A stretch of 64,000 nt of DNA, taken from positions 9,557,501 to 9,621,500 of the forward strand of contig NZ_CP126980.1 in assembly GCF_030252345.1 (NCBI RefSeq), given 5' to 3'. Below the pieces are notes generated by a model. It made no database searches and was not told the DNA's origin. It worked only from the letters and a program-made list of their open reading frames with translations. Positions 8,703 through 17,970 of the stretch are shown one piece after another. Position numbers and translations under genes: made by a program. The DNA is from Actinoplanes oblitus. GTDB taxonomy: Bacteria > Actinomycetota > Actinomycetes > Mycobacteriales > Micromonosporaceae. Each line of letters starts with the position of its first letter. The stretch's first letter is position 1.

Positions 8703-9755
8703 TCATATAGCGGGCTCCCCCGAGCGCCGGCCGGTCGGGGCGAGCCGGTTGATCGATCGCGCCTCGGCCACCAGGACGATCGCGGCCAGCAGGGAGAGGC
8801 CGATGACCGCCGGCGCCAGCGGATTCGCGATCTGGTTGCCCAGCGGGTACATCAACTCGGTGCGGAGCAGGACCGCCGTGCTGGACGCCGGCCACATGCT
8901 CGCCACGCAGTCGAAGCTGTTCACCGCGGCGGCGGTCATCGCCGGCAGGCTGAGCAGCAGCACCCGGCGCCGGGTGGCGGGCTCGGTCCGGGCCGCCCGG
9001 TGTGCCAGCCAGGTCAGGCCCGGCCAGGCCAGCAGGGCACCGATCAGGAAACCGGCGATCGCCCCAGCCAGCAGGCCGGGCGGCTCGACCGGGTACCAGG
9101 AGATGGTGATCCCGGTGTGCTCGTAGGTCCCGGCGACGGTGATCAGCGCGCCGCCGCGGCCGGCCCAGAACACGCCGTCCGGGGAGTTCTCGTCGCGCAC
9201 CAGCTCGCCCGTGGTCCAGCCGTCGCGCTGCAGTTTCCGGTACGCGGCGGCGAGCACAGCCGGCGGGTCCGGCACCCGGTCGTAGCCGCGTGACTGCTCG
9301 TCGGGCACCGGGCGGGAACCGGTCCAGCCCCGATCGGCATAGCCGTACAGGGTGCCGGACGTGCCGGCGAGGTAGGCCAGCTCCACCGGGTGGTAGCCGG
9401 ACGCGTCCACACCGGTCGCCGCCGGCTGCCCGGCCAGTTCGTCGGCGAGCGTGGCGAGGTCGGGCGACTCGGGGCGCTGGGCGGCGTAGACGGCGACCGC
9501 GCCGGCGCCGCTGAACACCAGGGCCACCCAGAGCGTCACCAGACCGACCACGACGGCGCTGATCCGGCTCGGCGGCACGAAGCGGTACCGCAGGCCGACC
9601 AGCAGCAGGTACATCGCCTCGCCGCGGGACGGCCTGGTCTGCCCCGGCTCGGCCGCGTCCAGCAGCGTGGTGAGGATCTCCACGCCACGCTCGCGGCGGT
9701 AGAAACGGGGGTACGCCCAGAGCAGGCGGCGGTAGGAGCGCTCCAGGTCAGACAT
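8703..9755 (-). CDS. membrane protein partner of the PadR regulator
   Basis: This 350-residue protein begins with a cytoplasmic helical stretch rich in arginine and tyrosine (LERSYRRLLWAYPRFYRRERG), a hallmark of actinobacterial membrane proteins encoded next to PadR regulators. One transmembrane helix follows near residues 68-92. An extracytoplasmic region of about 150 residues comes next, then a cluster of about four C-terminal helices. Its ATG overlaps the end of the padR-like gene by eight bases. Such pairs are common, but the biochemical role of the membrane partner is not established. Confidence 0.78.
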   Translation of the reverse strand: MSDLERSYRRLLWAYPRFYRRERGVEILTTLLDAAEPGQTRPSRGEAMYLLLVGLRYRFVPPSRISAVVVGLVTLWVALVFSGAGAVAVYAAQRPESPDLATLADELAGQPAATGVDASGYHPVELAYLAGTSGTLYGYADRGWTGSRPVPDEQSRGYDRVPDPPAVLAAAYRKLQRDGWTTGELVRDENSPDGVFWAGRGGALITVAGTYEHTGITISWYPVEPPGLLAGAIAGFLIGALLAWPGLTWLAHRAARTEPATRRRVLLLSLPAMTAAAVNSFDCVASMWPASSTAVLLRTELMYPLGNQIANPLAPAVIGLSLLAAIVLVAEARSINRLAPTGRRSGEPAI

Positions 9756-10083
9756 GCTGAACTCCCCCGATGAAGCCGAACGCCTCGCGCAGCCGGGTGA
9801 CGGCCACCTTCGCGTTCGACTGGAGCCTCGCCACCGCCTCCTCGAGCGCCGCGCGTCCGTCGTCGGAGAGCACGTAGTACCGGCGGAGCCGGCCGCCCAC
9901 CGCCTCCTCGCGGTCCACGACGATCAGGCCGTCCGAGCTGAGGCGATCGAGCGCCGCGTAGAGGGTGCCGGCCTTGAGCCGCACGCGGCCCTCGGAGAGC
10001 TCCTCGACCGCCTGCATGATCCCGTAGCCGTGCAGGGGCGTACGCACCAGCGCGGTCAGGATGAAGAACGTTGGTTCCTGCAT
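9748..10083 (-). CDS. PadR family transcriptional regulator
   Basis: The 111-residue protein is a PadR-type winged helix: a short first helix, the conserved HGYGI segment, KAGTLYAALDRL as recognition helix and wing base, then a dimerising C-terminal helix. The ATG at 10083 (MQEPTFFILTAL) fits the family start. An in-frame start 24 bases upstream would add a non-conserved tail. It is the first gene of an operon with the membrane protein at 8703 and is expected to repress that operon. A TACAG/CTGTA inverted repeat lies upstream. Confidence 0.9.
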   Translation of the reverse strand: MQEPTFFILTALVRTPLHGYGIMQAVEELSEGRVRLKAGTLYAALDRLSSDGLIVVDREEAVGGRLRRYYVLSDDGRAALEEAVARLQSNAKVAVTRLREAFGFIGGVQHV

Positions 10084-10114
10084 CGTCACGACTGGAATAT
10101 AGACCATCTTTATA

Positions 10115-10129
10115 TACAGTCAATCTGTA
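10115..10129. promoter_or_regulatory. candidate PadR operator
   Basis: TACAG (10115-10119) and CTGTA (10125-10129) form an inverted repeat with a 5-bp centre. They sit in an AT-rich stretch 32 to 46 bases upstream of the padR-like start, where an autoregulatory operator would be expected. Confidence 0.4.
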
Positions 10130-10265
10130 CGTGGCCGCGCGTCGTTCCCCCGGCCCGGGATTCAGCCCGGCGGTCGCCGGGCGGCCCGGTGCCCGGCGAA
10201 CGCCGCGGGTAGCCACGGGACGGGGCCGGTGCTTCCGGGTCAGGGGTAGGCGTACCGAATCGGGG

Positions 10266-10508
10266 TCAGGCTCTTCTCGCTCTGGCTTCGACAGCGTCCA
10301 GGAGCAGTTCCAGGGCCAGCTCGAACTGGTCTTCGCGGTCGACGTCGCTCAGGTGCTCGGCGACGTTGCGGATGTGCGGGTACCGGTCGGCGGGCAGGAC
10401 CACGTATTCCCTGGTCCAGGCGAGGCCGTCGCGGTCCATCACGTCCAGGCCGGCGGCGTGCGCGTTCGCCTCGAAGGCGGTCCAGGCCAGGATGGTGCCG
10501 GCAACCAC
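10266..10508 (-). pseudogene. 3' fragment of a TetR-like regulator gene
   Basis: The minus-strand frame ends in a helical segment of about 80 residues (AGTILAWTAFEANAHAAG ... EDQFELALELLLDAVEARARRA). This reads like the C-terminal ligand-binding domain of a TetR/AcrR repressor. No N-terminal helix-turn-helix precedes it. Beyond about 10508 the same frame turns into the antisense of an amidohydrolase fragment. The DNA-binding half is missing, so the piece should be inactive. It meets the amidohydrolase fragment head to head, suggesting one deletion removed the 5' parts of two divergent genes. Confidence 0.6.
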
Positions 10509-10994
10509 GCGCGATCGAGGCGGCGCGGGCGGCGAACGGCTTCCGGGACACCCGGCTGCACCTGGCCCACCTGCAGGTCGTGCACCCGGCCGACGTGCCG
10601 CGGTTCCGGCGGCTCGGTGTGACGGCGAACCCGCAGCCACTGTGGGCCGCGCACGAGCCGCAGATGGACGAGCTGACCAACCCGTTCCTGGATCCGGCGC
10701 TGGCCGGGCGGCAGTATCCGTTCGGTGACCTGCTGCGAGCCGGGGTGACCCGGGGCGGCGGACGGGCGGGTGTTCCTGCCCGCGCAGCGGCTCGACCTGG
10801 GTACGGCGCTGACGGCGTACACCGCGGGGAGCGGGTATGTGAGCCATCGCGACGACAGTGGCTGCCTCCGTACCGGGAATGTGGCGGACCTGGTGGTCCT
10901 CGATCGTGATCCGTTCGACGGACCGGACGCCGAGATCGCGGCGACGAAGGTCGCGATGACCTTCGTCGGCGGCGAGCTGGTCCACGCCGCCTGA
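10509..10994 (+). pseudogene. decayed amidohydrolase (YtcJ-like) fragment
   Basis: Frame one (from about 10509) reads AIEAARAANGFRDTRLHLAH, then HPADVPRFRRLGVTANPQP and a conserved LLRAG segment, typical of the metal-dependent amidohydrolase YtcJ group. Near 10752-10768 the homology jumps frame to RVFLPAQRLDLGTALTAYT ... GNVADLVVLDRDPF, the C-terminal composite-domain part. The stretch between, which should hold a GSDWP metal-binding motif, is gone. The N-terminal half is also missing. It is therefore a pseudogene with at least a 5' deletion, an internal deletion and a frameshift. Confidence 0.75.
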
Positions 10995-11119
10995 GCCGCG
11001 GCGATACCCGGAACCGGGAAGCGGATCGTGGCCGGCCGGATACCCACCGCGACCCTTCCCGGTCCTAAAAGCCGGGACGGAGGCTCATCCGCCGTGCCAC
11101 TACCGGGCAGGATCAAGGC

Positions 11120-11461
11120 ATGCCTCTGCTCTTCTCGTACGGGACCCTGCAGAATCCCGCCGTCCAGCGGGCCAACTTCGGAAGGGAACTGGAGGGCCGG
11201 GCGGACACCCTGCCCGGGTACGCGGAACGGCTCCTGGAGATCACCGATCCGGCGGTCGTGGCGACCAGCGGCAAGACCCACCACCCGATCGTCGTGGAGA
11301 CCGGCGAGGACGCCGACCGGGTGCCCGGCACCGTCTTCGAGATCACCGAGGAGGAGCTGATCGCGGCGGACAAGTACGAAGTGGACGACTACCACCGGGT
11401 GCTGGTCTCGCTCGGCTCCGGGGTCCGCGCCTGGGTCTACGTGAGCGCCGCCGCCTACTGA
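11120..11461 (+). CDS. gamma-glutamylcyclotransferase family (AIG2-like) protein
   Basis: The 113-residue protein opens with the family motif FSYGTLQ, whose backbone binds the substrate. It then has a small beta-barrel with acidic residues including PGTVFEITEEEL, where the catalytic glutamate is usually found. AIG2-like or GGCT-fold enzymes release 5-oxoproline from gamma-glutamyl amines or peptides. The precise substrate of short bacterial members is unknown. It is cytoplasmic and appears monocistronic. Confidence 0.88.
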   Translation: MPLLFSYGTLQNPAVQRANFGRELEGRADTLPGYAERLLEITDPAVVATSGKTHHPIVVETGEDADRVPGTVFEITEEELIAADKYEVDDYHRVLVSLGSGVRAWVYVSAAAY

Positions 11462-11562
11462 CCCATGGTTCCACTGTTCCTGAGCCGTCCACCGGCCCGG
11501 GCTCCCGCGAAGATCGCCGAGTCTCTATGATTCCGGCCATCGACACCACCGGGAGCCACCGC

Positions 11563-12738
11563 ATGCGACGTAAGCTCTGGCCGGTCGGGTCCGGTCTCGC
11601 CCTGCTCAGCGTGCTCGCCTCCGGCGCCTTCGCCGGCCCGGCAGCCGCCGCGAGCTACGGTGACGCGACCGCCGGCGCCCACCGGATCACGTTCACCGCC
11701 GACTACGGCGTCACCAACAAGATCGTCATCACCCGCTCCGGGCGTACCGTCACCATCGACGACCGGGTGGAGATCCGGCCCGGCAAGGGCTGCAAGCGGG
11801 TGACGGGCGACAAGACCCGGGTGCGCTGCAAGACCACGAAGGCGACCACCCTGGTGATCGTCAAGGTCAACGACCGCAACGACTCGGTCGTGAACAACAG
11901 CGACCTGCGGATGGAGGCCGACGGCGGGCCCGGCAACGACAGGATCGTCGGCGGGCCGAAGGCGGACATCCTCTGGGGCGATCAGCTCTGCCCCTCGGTC
12001 CGGGGCGGCAACGACCGGATCTACGGCCGCGGCGGCAACGACGAGATCTACGCCGAGGACGGCTCGGACTACGTCTCCGCCGGCGACGGCGACGACCAGA
12101 TCAGCGGCGACAACACCTGCGGCGGCACCCGGAAGTATCCCGGGAACGACGTGCTCCACGGCGACAACGGCAACGACTGGGTGGTCGGCTACGGCGGCAA
12201 CGACCGCGTCTACGGCGACAACGGCAACGACTCGCTGCTCGGCGAGGCCGGCCGGGACTACCTCTCGGGCGGTGCCGGAGCCGACTGGATGCGCGGGGAC
12301 GCCAGCGACCGCGCGGTCGCGGCCGACGTGCTGCTCGGCGGTTCCGGGCCGGACCGGGTGGACTACTACCACTACCGCAAGGCGGTCACCGTCGACCTCG
12401 ACGGGGCCTCCGGTGACGACGGGCTGCCCGGCGAGCACGACACCGTCGGCGCCGACGTCGAGGGCATCGACGGCACCGGGGCCGCCGACCGCCTCACCGG
12501 CAACGGCGCGGCCAACCAGATCGACGGGTACGGCGGCAACGACGTGATCCGCGGTGGCGGCGGTGACGACCACCTCAACGGCGAGGACGGCACCGACCGG
12601 ATCTTCGGCGAGGGCGGCAACGACACCCTCGGCACCTGGAGTCCGCTCGCCGTGCTCGACGGGGGCCCGGACAGCGACATCTGCCAGGGACGGCCGGAGA
12701 CGGCGATGAACCTCTGTGAGGACCGGCAGATCTGGTGA
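11563..12738 (+). CDS. secreted RTX-type Ca-binding repeat protein
   Basis: The 391-residue exported protein has a signal peptide (MRRKLWPVGSG, a hydrophobic core, then AAAAS). A conserved N-terminal beta-rich domain of about 95 residues follows, with VITRSGRTVTIDD and a CK...VRC cysteine pair. About 200 residues of Ca-binding nonapeptide repeats (GGNDxIYGxGGND and variants) come after. The ATG at 11563 has GGGAG eight bases upstream, better than the in-frame ATG 36 bases earlier. There is no type I secretion operon nearby, so export should be by Sec or Tat, with repeats folding on external calcium. Its activity is unknown. Confidence 0.85.
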   Translation: MRRKLWPVGSGLALLSVLASGAFAGPAAAASYGDATAGAHRITFTADYGVTNKIVITRSGRTVTIDDRVEIRPGKGCKRVTGDKTRVRCKTTKATTLVIVKVNDRNDSVVNNSDLRMEADGGPGNDRIVGGPKADILWGDQLCPSVRGGNDRIYGRGGNDEIYAEDGSDYVSAGDGDDQISGDNTCGGTRKYPGNDVLHGDNGNDWVVGYGGNDRVYGDNGNDSLLGEAGRDYLSGGAGADWMRGDASDRAVAADVLLGGSGPDRVDYYHYRKAVTVDLDGASGDDGLPGEHDTVGADVEGIDGTGAADRLTGNGAANQIDGYGGNDVIRGGGGDDHLNGEDGTDRIFGEGGNDTLGTWSPLAVLDGGPDSDICQGRPETAMNLCEDRQIW

Positions 12739-12842
12739 ACGGCAGCCGCCAGGCCGGGAGACCCGACCCGGATGGCGGTTGTCCCGATTCACGGTGGTAG
12801 GGAAGGCTTTCGGCTCGTTCGCTGACGAGCCCTGGAGTACGC

Positions 12843-13037
12843 ATGCCCGACCGCACCCTGCGCCGCGCGGTGACCACCGCCGCACTCGTCTTCATCGGCG
12901 CGGCGCTACTGATCTTTAGTGGTCTGCTGGCCGGGACCGCCCAGGACGCGGTGTACCTGCTGCTGCCGGTGACCTGGCTGACCGTCTGCTGCGGGCTGGC
13001 CGGCCTGGCCCTGTCCCGGACCCGCCGGGCCGGCTGA
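12843..13037 (+). CDS. small two-helix membrane protein
   Basis: The 64-residue protein has two hydrophobic helices (about residues 10-30 and 36-57) and a basic C-terminus (SRTRRAG). GGAG lies seven bases upstream of the ATG. No family is recognised. It lies between an RTX gene and the nitrate-reductase gene with its own apparent leader, so it is probably monocistronic. Confidence 0.55.
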   Translation: MPDRTLRRAVTTAALVFIGAALLIFSGLLAGTAQDAVYLLLPVTWLTVCCGLAGLALSRTRRAG

Positions 13038-13083
13038 GCCGGGCGCCGGCTCACAACCGTGGGACGGGGATCGTGAGGATCGG

Positions 13084-13121
13084 GTAACTCTCGAAGCATG
13101 TTCGGGTGACAGGGCGGTAAT
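13084..13121 (+). promoter_or_regulatory. GlnR-like nitrogen-control box
   Basis: Four pentamers lie at exact 6-bp spacing: GTAAC (13084-13088), AGCAT (13095-13099), GTGAC (13106-13110) and GTAAT (13117-13121). Actinobacterial GlnR boxes have the form gTnAC-n6-GnAAC repeated twice. The two gTnAC positions match fully and the other two only partly. The box ends 57 bases before the start of the nitrate reductase, a typical GlnR target. Confidence 0.6.
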
Positions 13122-13178
13122 CGCGGGTTCCTAGCGTGACCAGTCGAGGACATCTGCTCGACGGAAGGAACCCCGCCT

Positions 13179-16100
13179 GTGGCCACCCAGGTGCGTACCG
13201 TGTGTGGCTACTGCGGTGTCGGCTGCGGCCTGGTGCTGGACGTCGCCCGGGACGCCGGCGGGCGGCGGCGGGTGCTCAAGGTGACCGGCGACAGGGACCA
13301 TCCGGCCAACGCGGGCCGGCTCTGCACCAAGGGTGCGACCAGCGCGGACCTGCTCTCGGCCGGGGGCCGGCTGGGTCGCGCCCTGGTGCGCGCCGAGCGG
13401 GGTGCCGAGCCGCGCGAGCGGGACCTCGACGAGGCGATCGCGGAGACCGCCAGGCGGCTGCGGGCGATCGTCGACGAGCACGGCCCGGACGCGTTCGCCA
13501 TGTACGTTTCCGGTCAGATGACCCTCGAGGCGCAGTACCTGGCGAACAAGCTGGTGAAGGGCTTCATCGGGACCAACAACATCGAGTCGAACTCGCGGCT
13601 CTGCATGGCCAGCGCCGGCACCGGCTACAAGCTGTCGCTGGGCGCCGACGGGCCGCCCGGGTCCTACGACGACCTGGATCACGCCGATGTCTTCTTCGTG
13701 ATCGGCGCGAACATGGCGGACTGCCACCCGATCCTGTTCCTGCGGATGATGGAGCGGGTCAAGGCCGGCGCCCGGCTGATCGTGGTCGACCCGCGGCGCA
13801 CCGCCACCGCCGACAAGGCCGACCTCTTCCTGCAGATCCGGCCCGGCACCGACCTGGCGCTGCTCAACGGCCTGCTGCACCTGGTGGACAAGGACGAGGA
13901 GTTCATCGCGGCGCACACCGAGGGCTGGGCCACGATGCCGGAGCTGCTCGCCGACTACCCGCCCGCCGTTGTGGCCGAGCTGACCGGGCTGGCCGAGAAC
14001 GACATCCGTACCGCCGCCGAGTGGATCAGTGGAGCGCGGAACTGGGTCACGCTCTGGACCATGGGGCTGAACCAGAGCACCCACGGCACCTGGAACACCA
14101 ACGCGATCTGCAACCTGCACCTGGCCACCGGCGCGATCTGCCGGACCGGGAGCGGCCCGTTCTCGCTGACCGGCCAGCCGAACGCGATGGGCGGCCGGGA
14201 GATGGGCTATCTGGGTCCGGGCCTGCCCGGCCAGCGATCGGTGCTGGTCCCGGCCGATCGGGAGTTCACCGAGCGGGTCTGGGGGCTGCCCGGCGGCACG
14301 CTGCGCACCGAGGTCGGCAAGGGCACCGTCGAGATGTTCGAGCGGATGGCGGCCGGCGAGATCAAGGCCTGCTGGATCATCTGCACCAACCCGGTCGCCT
14401 CGGTCGGCAACCGGAAGACGGTGATCGCCGGGCTGGAGGCCGCCGAACTGGTGATCACCCAGGACGCCTTCGGCGAGACCGAGACCAACGCGTACGCCGA
14501 CATCGCCCTGCCGGCCGCGATGTGGTCGGAGACCGACGGCATCATGATCAATTCCGAGCGGAACCTGACCCTGGTGCATCCGGCGGCCGACGCGCCCGGC
14601 GACGCGCTGCCCGACTGGCTGCTGATCTGCCGGATCGCGGCCGCGATGGGCTACCCGGAGGCCTTCTCGTACGGCAGCGCGTCCGAGATCCTCGACGAGA
14701 TCAAGCTGTTCGCCAACCCGCAGACGGGCTACGACCTGCGCGGGGTGTCGTACGAAAGGCTCATGGACGGCCCGGTCCAGTGGCCGGCCGCGCCCGGCGG
14801 GCCGGACCGCAACCCGATCCGGTACCGCGAGGCCGGTGGTCTCCGCTTCGCGACGGCGAGCGGAAAAGCGATCTTCTACCCGCGCCCGCACCTGGATCCC
14901 GCCGAGCTGCCCGACGACGACTTCCCGTTCGTGCTGAACACCGGCCGGCTGCAGCACCAGTGGCACACCATGACGAAGACCGGCAAGGTGGCCAAGCTCT
15001 CCAAGCTCAACCCGAGCCCGTTCGTCGAGATCAATCCGGCCGACGCGCGGGCCCACGGGATCGCCGACGGCGACCAGGTGGAGATCGAGTCGCGGCGCGG
15101 GCGCGCGGTGCTGCCGGCGGTGCTCACCGACCGGGTGATGCCGGGCAACTGCTTCGCCCCGTTCCACTGGAACGACCTGTTCGGCGAATACGTCAGCGTC
15201 AACGCGGTGACCAGCGACGCCGTCGACCCGCTGAGCTTCCAGCCGGAGCTGAAGGTGTGCGCGGTGGCGCTGTCGAAGGTCGCCGCGCCGGCCGCCGAGC
15301 CCGCTGTCGCGCCGTCCCGGATCCACGACGTGCTCGGGCTGGATCCGGCACCACCGGTGCTGAGCGACGGGCAACGCCGCTACCTGGCCGGCTTCCTGGC
15401 CGGGCTGCCGCCGGTGCGCCCGGACGCACCCACCCTGCCGGCCAACGCGCCGTTCGACCCGGCCACCGCGATGTGGGTGAACGGGCTGCTGGCGGGGATC
15501 TTCCACCCCGTCGCGACAACCGCTGCCGATCCCTCACCGGCCGGGCCGCGCCTGCAGATCCTCTGGGCCTCACAGACCGGCAACGCCGAGGAGTTCGCTC
15601 GCGGTCTGGGGTCGCGGCTCGCCGAGACGGGACGGCAGATCTCGGTACGCGGGATGGACGGCGCCGCCACGGAACTCCTCGATCCGGGCGCCGACCTCCT
15701 CGTGGTGACCAGCACGTTCGGCGACGGCGACGCACCCGACAACGGCGCCGAGTTCTGGCAGTCGATCGCCGGTGACGGCGCACCCCGGCTGGACGGGCGC
15801 AAGTTCGCGGTGCTCGCCTTCGGCGACTCCACCTACGACGACTTCTGCGGGCACGGCCGTCGCCTCGACGAACGCCTCGCCGAGCTGGGCGCGGAACGGC
15901 TGGCACCGCGCGCCGACTGCGAGCCGGACTTCGAGGACACCGCCGGCCGGTGGCTGGACGCGGTGCTCAAGGCGCTCACCGCGCCGCCGCGGGTCGCGCC
16001 CACCAAGGCGAGCCCGCTGACAGCCGCCCTGGTCGGCAACCGCCTGCTCAGCCGGCCCGGCTCGGCCAAGGAGGTGCGCCGGTTCACCTTCCACACCGGC

Positions 16101-17114
16101 GGCCTGCTGGAGTACGCCGCCGGCGACGCGCTCGGCGTGTGGCCGGTGAACGGCCCGGACCTGGTCGACGAGTGGCTGTCGGTCACCGGTCTCGCCGCGG
16201 ACACCGCCGTGGAGCTGGACCGGGTCGGGATGATCCCGCTGTCCGAGGCGCTCGCCCGGCACCTGGACATCACGAAGATCACCACGGATCTGCTCCGGTT
16301 CACCGCCGAGCGGGGCGGGGACGGGCAGCTCAAGACGCTGCTGCGGCCGGACAACAAGGGCGAGCTGGCGAAGTGGACCTGGGGCCGGCAGGCCGTCGAT
16401 CTGATCGCCGAGCAGGGTGTGCGGGCCTCCGCGCAGGAGTGGGCCGGGGTGCTGAAACGGCTCCAGCCCCGGCTGTACTCGATCAGCTCGACCCCGCTGG
16501 TCGACCCGGACCAGGTGAGCCTGACCGTGTCGGTGGTCCGGTTCGACGGCCTGCTCGGGCGGCAGCGCCTGGGCGTCTGCTCGACGTACCTGGCCGACGC
16601 CGTCGACGACATCGAGGTGCCGGTCTTCGTGCAGAAGGCGCCGCACTTCCGGCCACCGGCCGACCCGGCCACCCCGATGATCATGGTGGGGCCGGGCACC
16701 GGGGTGGCGCCGTTCCTCGGCTTCCTCCAGGAGCGCCAGGCGACCGGGGCGACCGGGGCGAACTGGCTGTTCTTCGGCGAGCAGCGGCGGGCGACCGACT
16801 TCTACTACCGCGAGGAGCTGGCGGCGCTCTCCGCGGCCGGCACCCTGACGCGGCTGGACCTGGCGTTCTCCCGGGACCAGCGGGCCAAGGTCTACGTGCA
16901 GGACCGGATGCGCGAGCAGGGCGCGCAGCTGTGGGCGTGGCTCCGGGACGGCGCGCACTTCTACGTCTGCGGCGACGCCAGCCGGATGGCCAAGGACGTG
17001 GACCGAGCGCTGCACGAGATCGCTGTCAACCACGGGCGGTTGTCCCCGGAGGCGGCCACCGCGTACCTCAAGCAACTCGCCGCCGACAAGCGCTACGTCC
17101 GCGACGTGTACTGA
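13179..17114 (+). CDS. assimilatory nitrate reductase fused to CysJ-type flavoprotein
   Basis: The 1311-residue fusion should reduce nitrate to nitrite in the cytoplasm with NADPH electrons. Residues 1-60 hold a 4Fe-4S site (C9, C12, C16, C49). A molybdopterin oxidoreductase core follows, with the dinucleotide-binding domain at about 580-700. From about 790 come a flavodoxin domain ([10 protein letters not shown], about 790-925), an FAD domain (RLYSISSTP) and an NADPH domain ([12 protein letters not shown], near 1166), ending YVRDVY as in sulfite reductase flavoprotein. The GTG start has GAAGGAA upstream. Fusions of this order are known in actinobacteria. No nitrite reductase or transporter gene is adjacent. 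Confidence 0.93.
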   Translation: MATQVRTVCGYCGVGCGLVLDVARDAGGRRRVLKVTGDRDHPANAGRLCTKGATSADLLSAGGRLGRALVRAERGAEPRERDLDEAIAETARRLRAIVDEHGPDAFAMYVSGQMTLEAQYLANKLVKGFIGTNNIESNSRLCMASAGTGYKLSLGADGPPGSYDDLDHADVFFVIGANMADCHPILFLRMMERVKAGARLIVVDPRRTATADKADLFLQIRPGTDLALLNGLLHLVDKDEEFIAAHTEGWATMPELLADYPPAVVAELTGLAENDIRTAAEWISGARNWVTLWTMGLNQSTHGTWNTNAICNLHLATGAICRTGSGPFSLTGQPNAMGGREMGYLGPGLPGQRSVLVPADREFTERVWGLPGGTLRTEVGKGTVEMFERMAAGEIKACWIICTNPVASVGNRKTVIAGLEAAELVITQDAFGETETNAYADIALPAAMWSETDGIMINSERNLTLVHPAADAPGDALPDWLLICRIAAAMGYPEAFSYGSASEILDEIKLFANPQTGYDLRGVSYERLMDGPVQWPAAPGGPDRNPIRYREAGGLRFATASGKAIFYPRPHLDPAELPDDDFPFVLNTGRLQHQWHTMTKTGKVAKLSKLNPSPFVEINPADARAHGIADGDQVEIESRRGRAVLPAVLTDRVMPGNCFAPFHWNDLFGEYVSVNAVTSDAVDPLSFQPELKVCAVALSKVAAPAAEPAVAPSRIHDVLGLDPAPPVLSDGQRRYLAGFLAGLPPVRPDAPTLPANAPFDPATAMWVNGLLAGIFHPVATTAADPSPAGPRLQILWASQTGNAEEFARGLGSRLAETGRQISVRGMDGAATELLDPGADLLVVTSTFGDGDAPDNGAEFWQSIAGDGAPRLDGRKFAVLAFGDSTYDDFCGHGRRLDERLAELGAERLAPRADCEPDFEDTAGRWLDAVLKALTAPPRVAPTKASPLTAALVGNRLLSRPGSAKEVRRFTFHTGGLLEYAAGDALGVWPVNGPDLVDEWLSVTGLAADTAVELDRVGMIPLSEALARHLDITKITTDLLRFTAERGGDGQLKTLLRPDNKGELAKWTWGRQAVDLIAEQGVRASAQEWAGVLKRLQPRLYSISSTPLVDPDQVSLTVSVVRFDGLLGRQRLGVCSTYLADAVDDIEVPVFVQKAPHFRPPADPATPMIMVGPGTGVAPFLGFLQERQATGATGANWLFFGEQRRATDFYYREELAALSAAGTLTRLDLAFSRDQRAKVYVQDRMREQGAQLWAWLRDGAHFYVCGDASRMAKDVDRALHEIAVNHGRLSPEAATAYLKQLAADKRYVRDVY

Positions 17115-17253
17115 CCGGAGCGTGACGACGGTCAGGCTGGAGCCGGCGTCGTCGGTCGCCGCCCTGGTCAAGGCCGGTGCCGGCACCGGTCGGATCTGAT
17201 CAGCCTTTTCCTGACTCACTCCAGACAGGGCGTGGGGCGTGACAAAAACCGGA

Positions 17254-17281
17254 AGCCACCGGCGGTTGGGTGCCGGTGGCT
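17254..17281. promoter_or_regulatory. inverted repeat upstream of the response regulator
   Basis: AGCCACCGGC (17254-17263) and GCCGGTGGCT (17272-17281) form a perfect 10-bp stem with an 8-base loop, ending 11 bases before the GTG of the VanR-like gene. It may be an autoregulatory operator, or part of the terminator of the nitrate-reductase transcript, but no T-tract follows. Confidence 0.45.
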
Positions 17282-17292
17282 AGGGTGCAGCC

Positions 17293-17970
17293 GTGCGCAT
17301 TTTGATGGCCGACGACGAGCGGACCCTGGCCGACACGGTCGCCGACGGGCTGCGGCAGTTCGCCATGGCGGTGGACGTCGTCTACGACGGCGCGGCCGCG
17401 CTCGAACGGATCGGCACGCACCGGTACGACGTCGCCATCCTGGACCGGGACATGCCCGGGCTGACCGGTGACGAGGTCTGCGTCCGGGTCGTCGGCCAGG
17501 GCATCGACACCAGGCTGCTGCTGCTCACCGCGGCCGCAGGCATCCGGGACCGGGTGGAGGGGCTCGGACTGGGCGCCGACGACTACCTGACCAAACCGTT
17601 CGCGTTCGCCGAGCTGGTGGCCCGGGTGCAGGCGCTGGCCCGGCGCTCGGCGGCACCGCTCAAGCCGGTGCTGGAGCAGGACGGCGTGGTGCTCGACACG
17701 GTCCGGCACTTCGCCTCCCGGGACGGGCTGACGCTGAACCTGACGCCCAAGGAGTTCGCCGTGCTGCGCGTGCTGCTGCGCGCCGGCGGACAGGTGGTCA
17801 GCGCGGAGGACCTGCTGGAACAGGCCTGGGACGAGAACACCGACCCGTTCACCAACTCGGTCCGGGTGACCATCATGACGCTGCGCAAGAAGCTCGGTGA
17901 GCCCGCGGTGATCCACACCGTGCCCCGCGTCGGTTACCGGCTGGGCACCCTCGCCGGCGGCGCCGAGTGA
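17293..17970 (+). CDS. OmpR-family response regulator (VanR-like)
   Basis: The 225-residue regulator has a receiver domain with the acidic pair D7/D8, phospho-acceptor D51 (AILDRDMPG) and the conserved lysine in TKPF. It ends in an OmpR-type winged helix (LTPKEFAVLRVLL ... VRVTIMTLRKKL). The start is GTG. The kinase gene overlaps its stop. Its position beside alanine racemase and D-Ala-D-Ala ligase genes suggests it responds to the cell-wall state, as VanR does. That is inference from context. Confidence 0.93.
   Translation: MRILMADDERTLADTVADGLRQFAMAVDVVYDGAAALERIGTHRYDVAILDRDMPGLTGDEVCVRVVGQGIDTRLLLLTAAAGIRDRVEGLGLGADDYLTKPFAFAELVARVQALARRSAAPLKPVLEQDGVVLDTVRHFASRDGLTLNLTPKEFAVLRVLLRAGGQVVSAEDLLEQAWDENTDPFTNSVRVTIMTLRKKLGEPAVIHTVPRVGYRLGTLAGGAE

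Noticed and set aside
11563..12738. RTX toxin with type I secretion
   Set aside because: The RTX proteins here have N-terminal signal peptides, lack a toxin domain, and no HlyB/HlyD/TolC-like genes are nearby.
13131..15506. 791-codon minus-strand frame opposite the nitrate reductase
   Set aside because: It is a GC-bias shadow: a Val/Arg/Gly-rich product with no domain, while the plus-strand frame has full conserved catalytic motifs.
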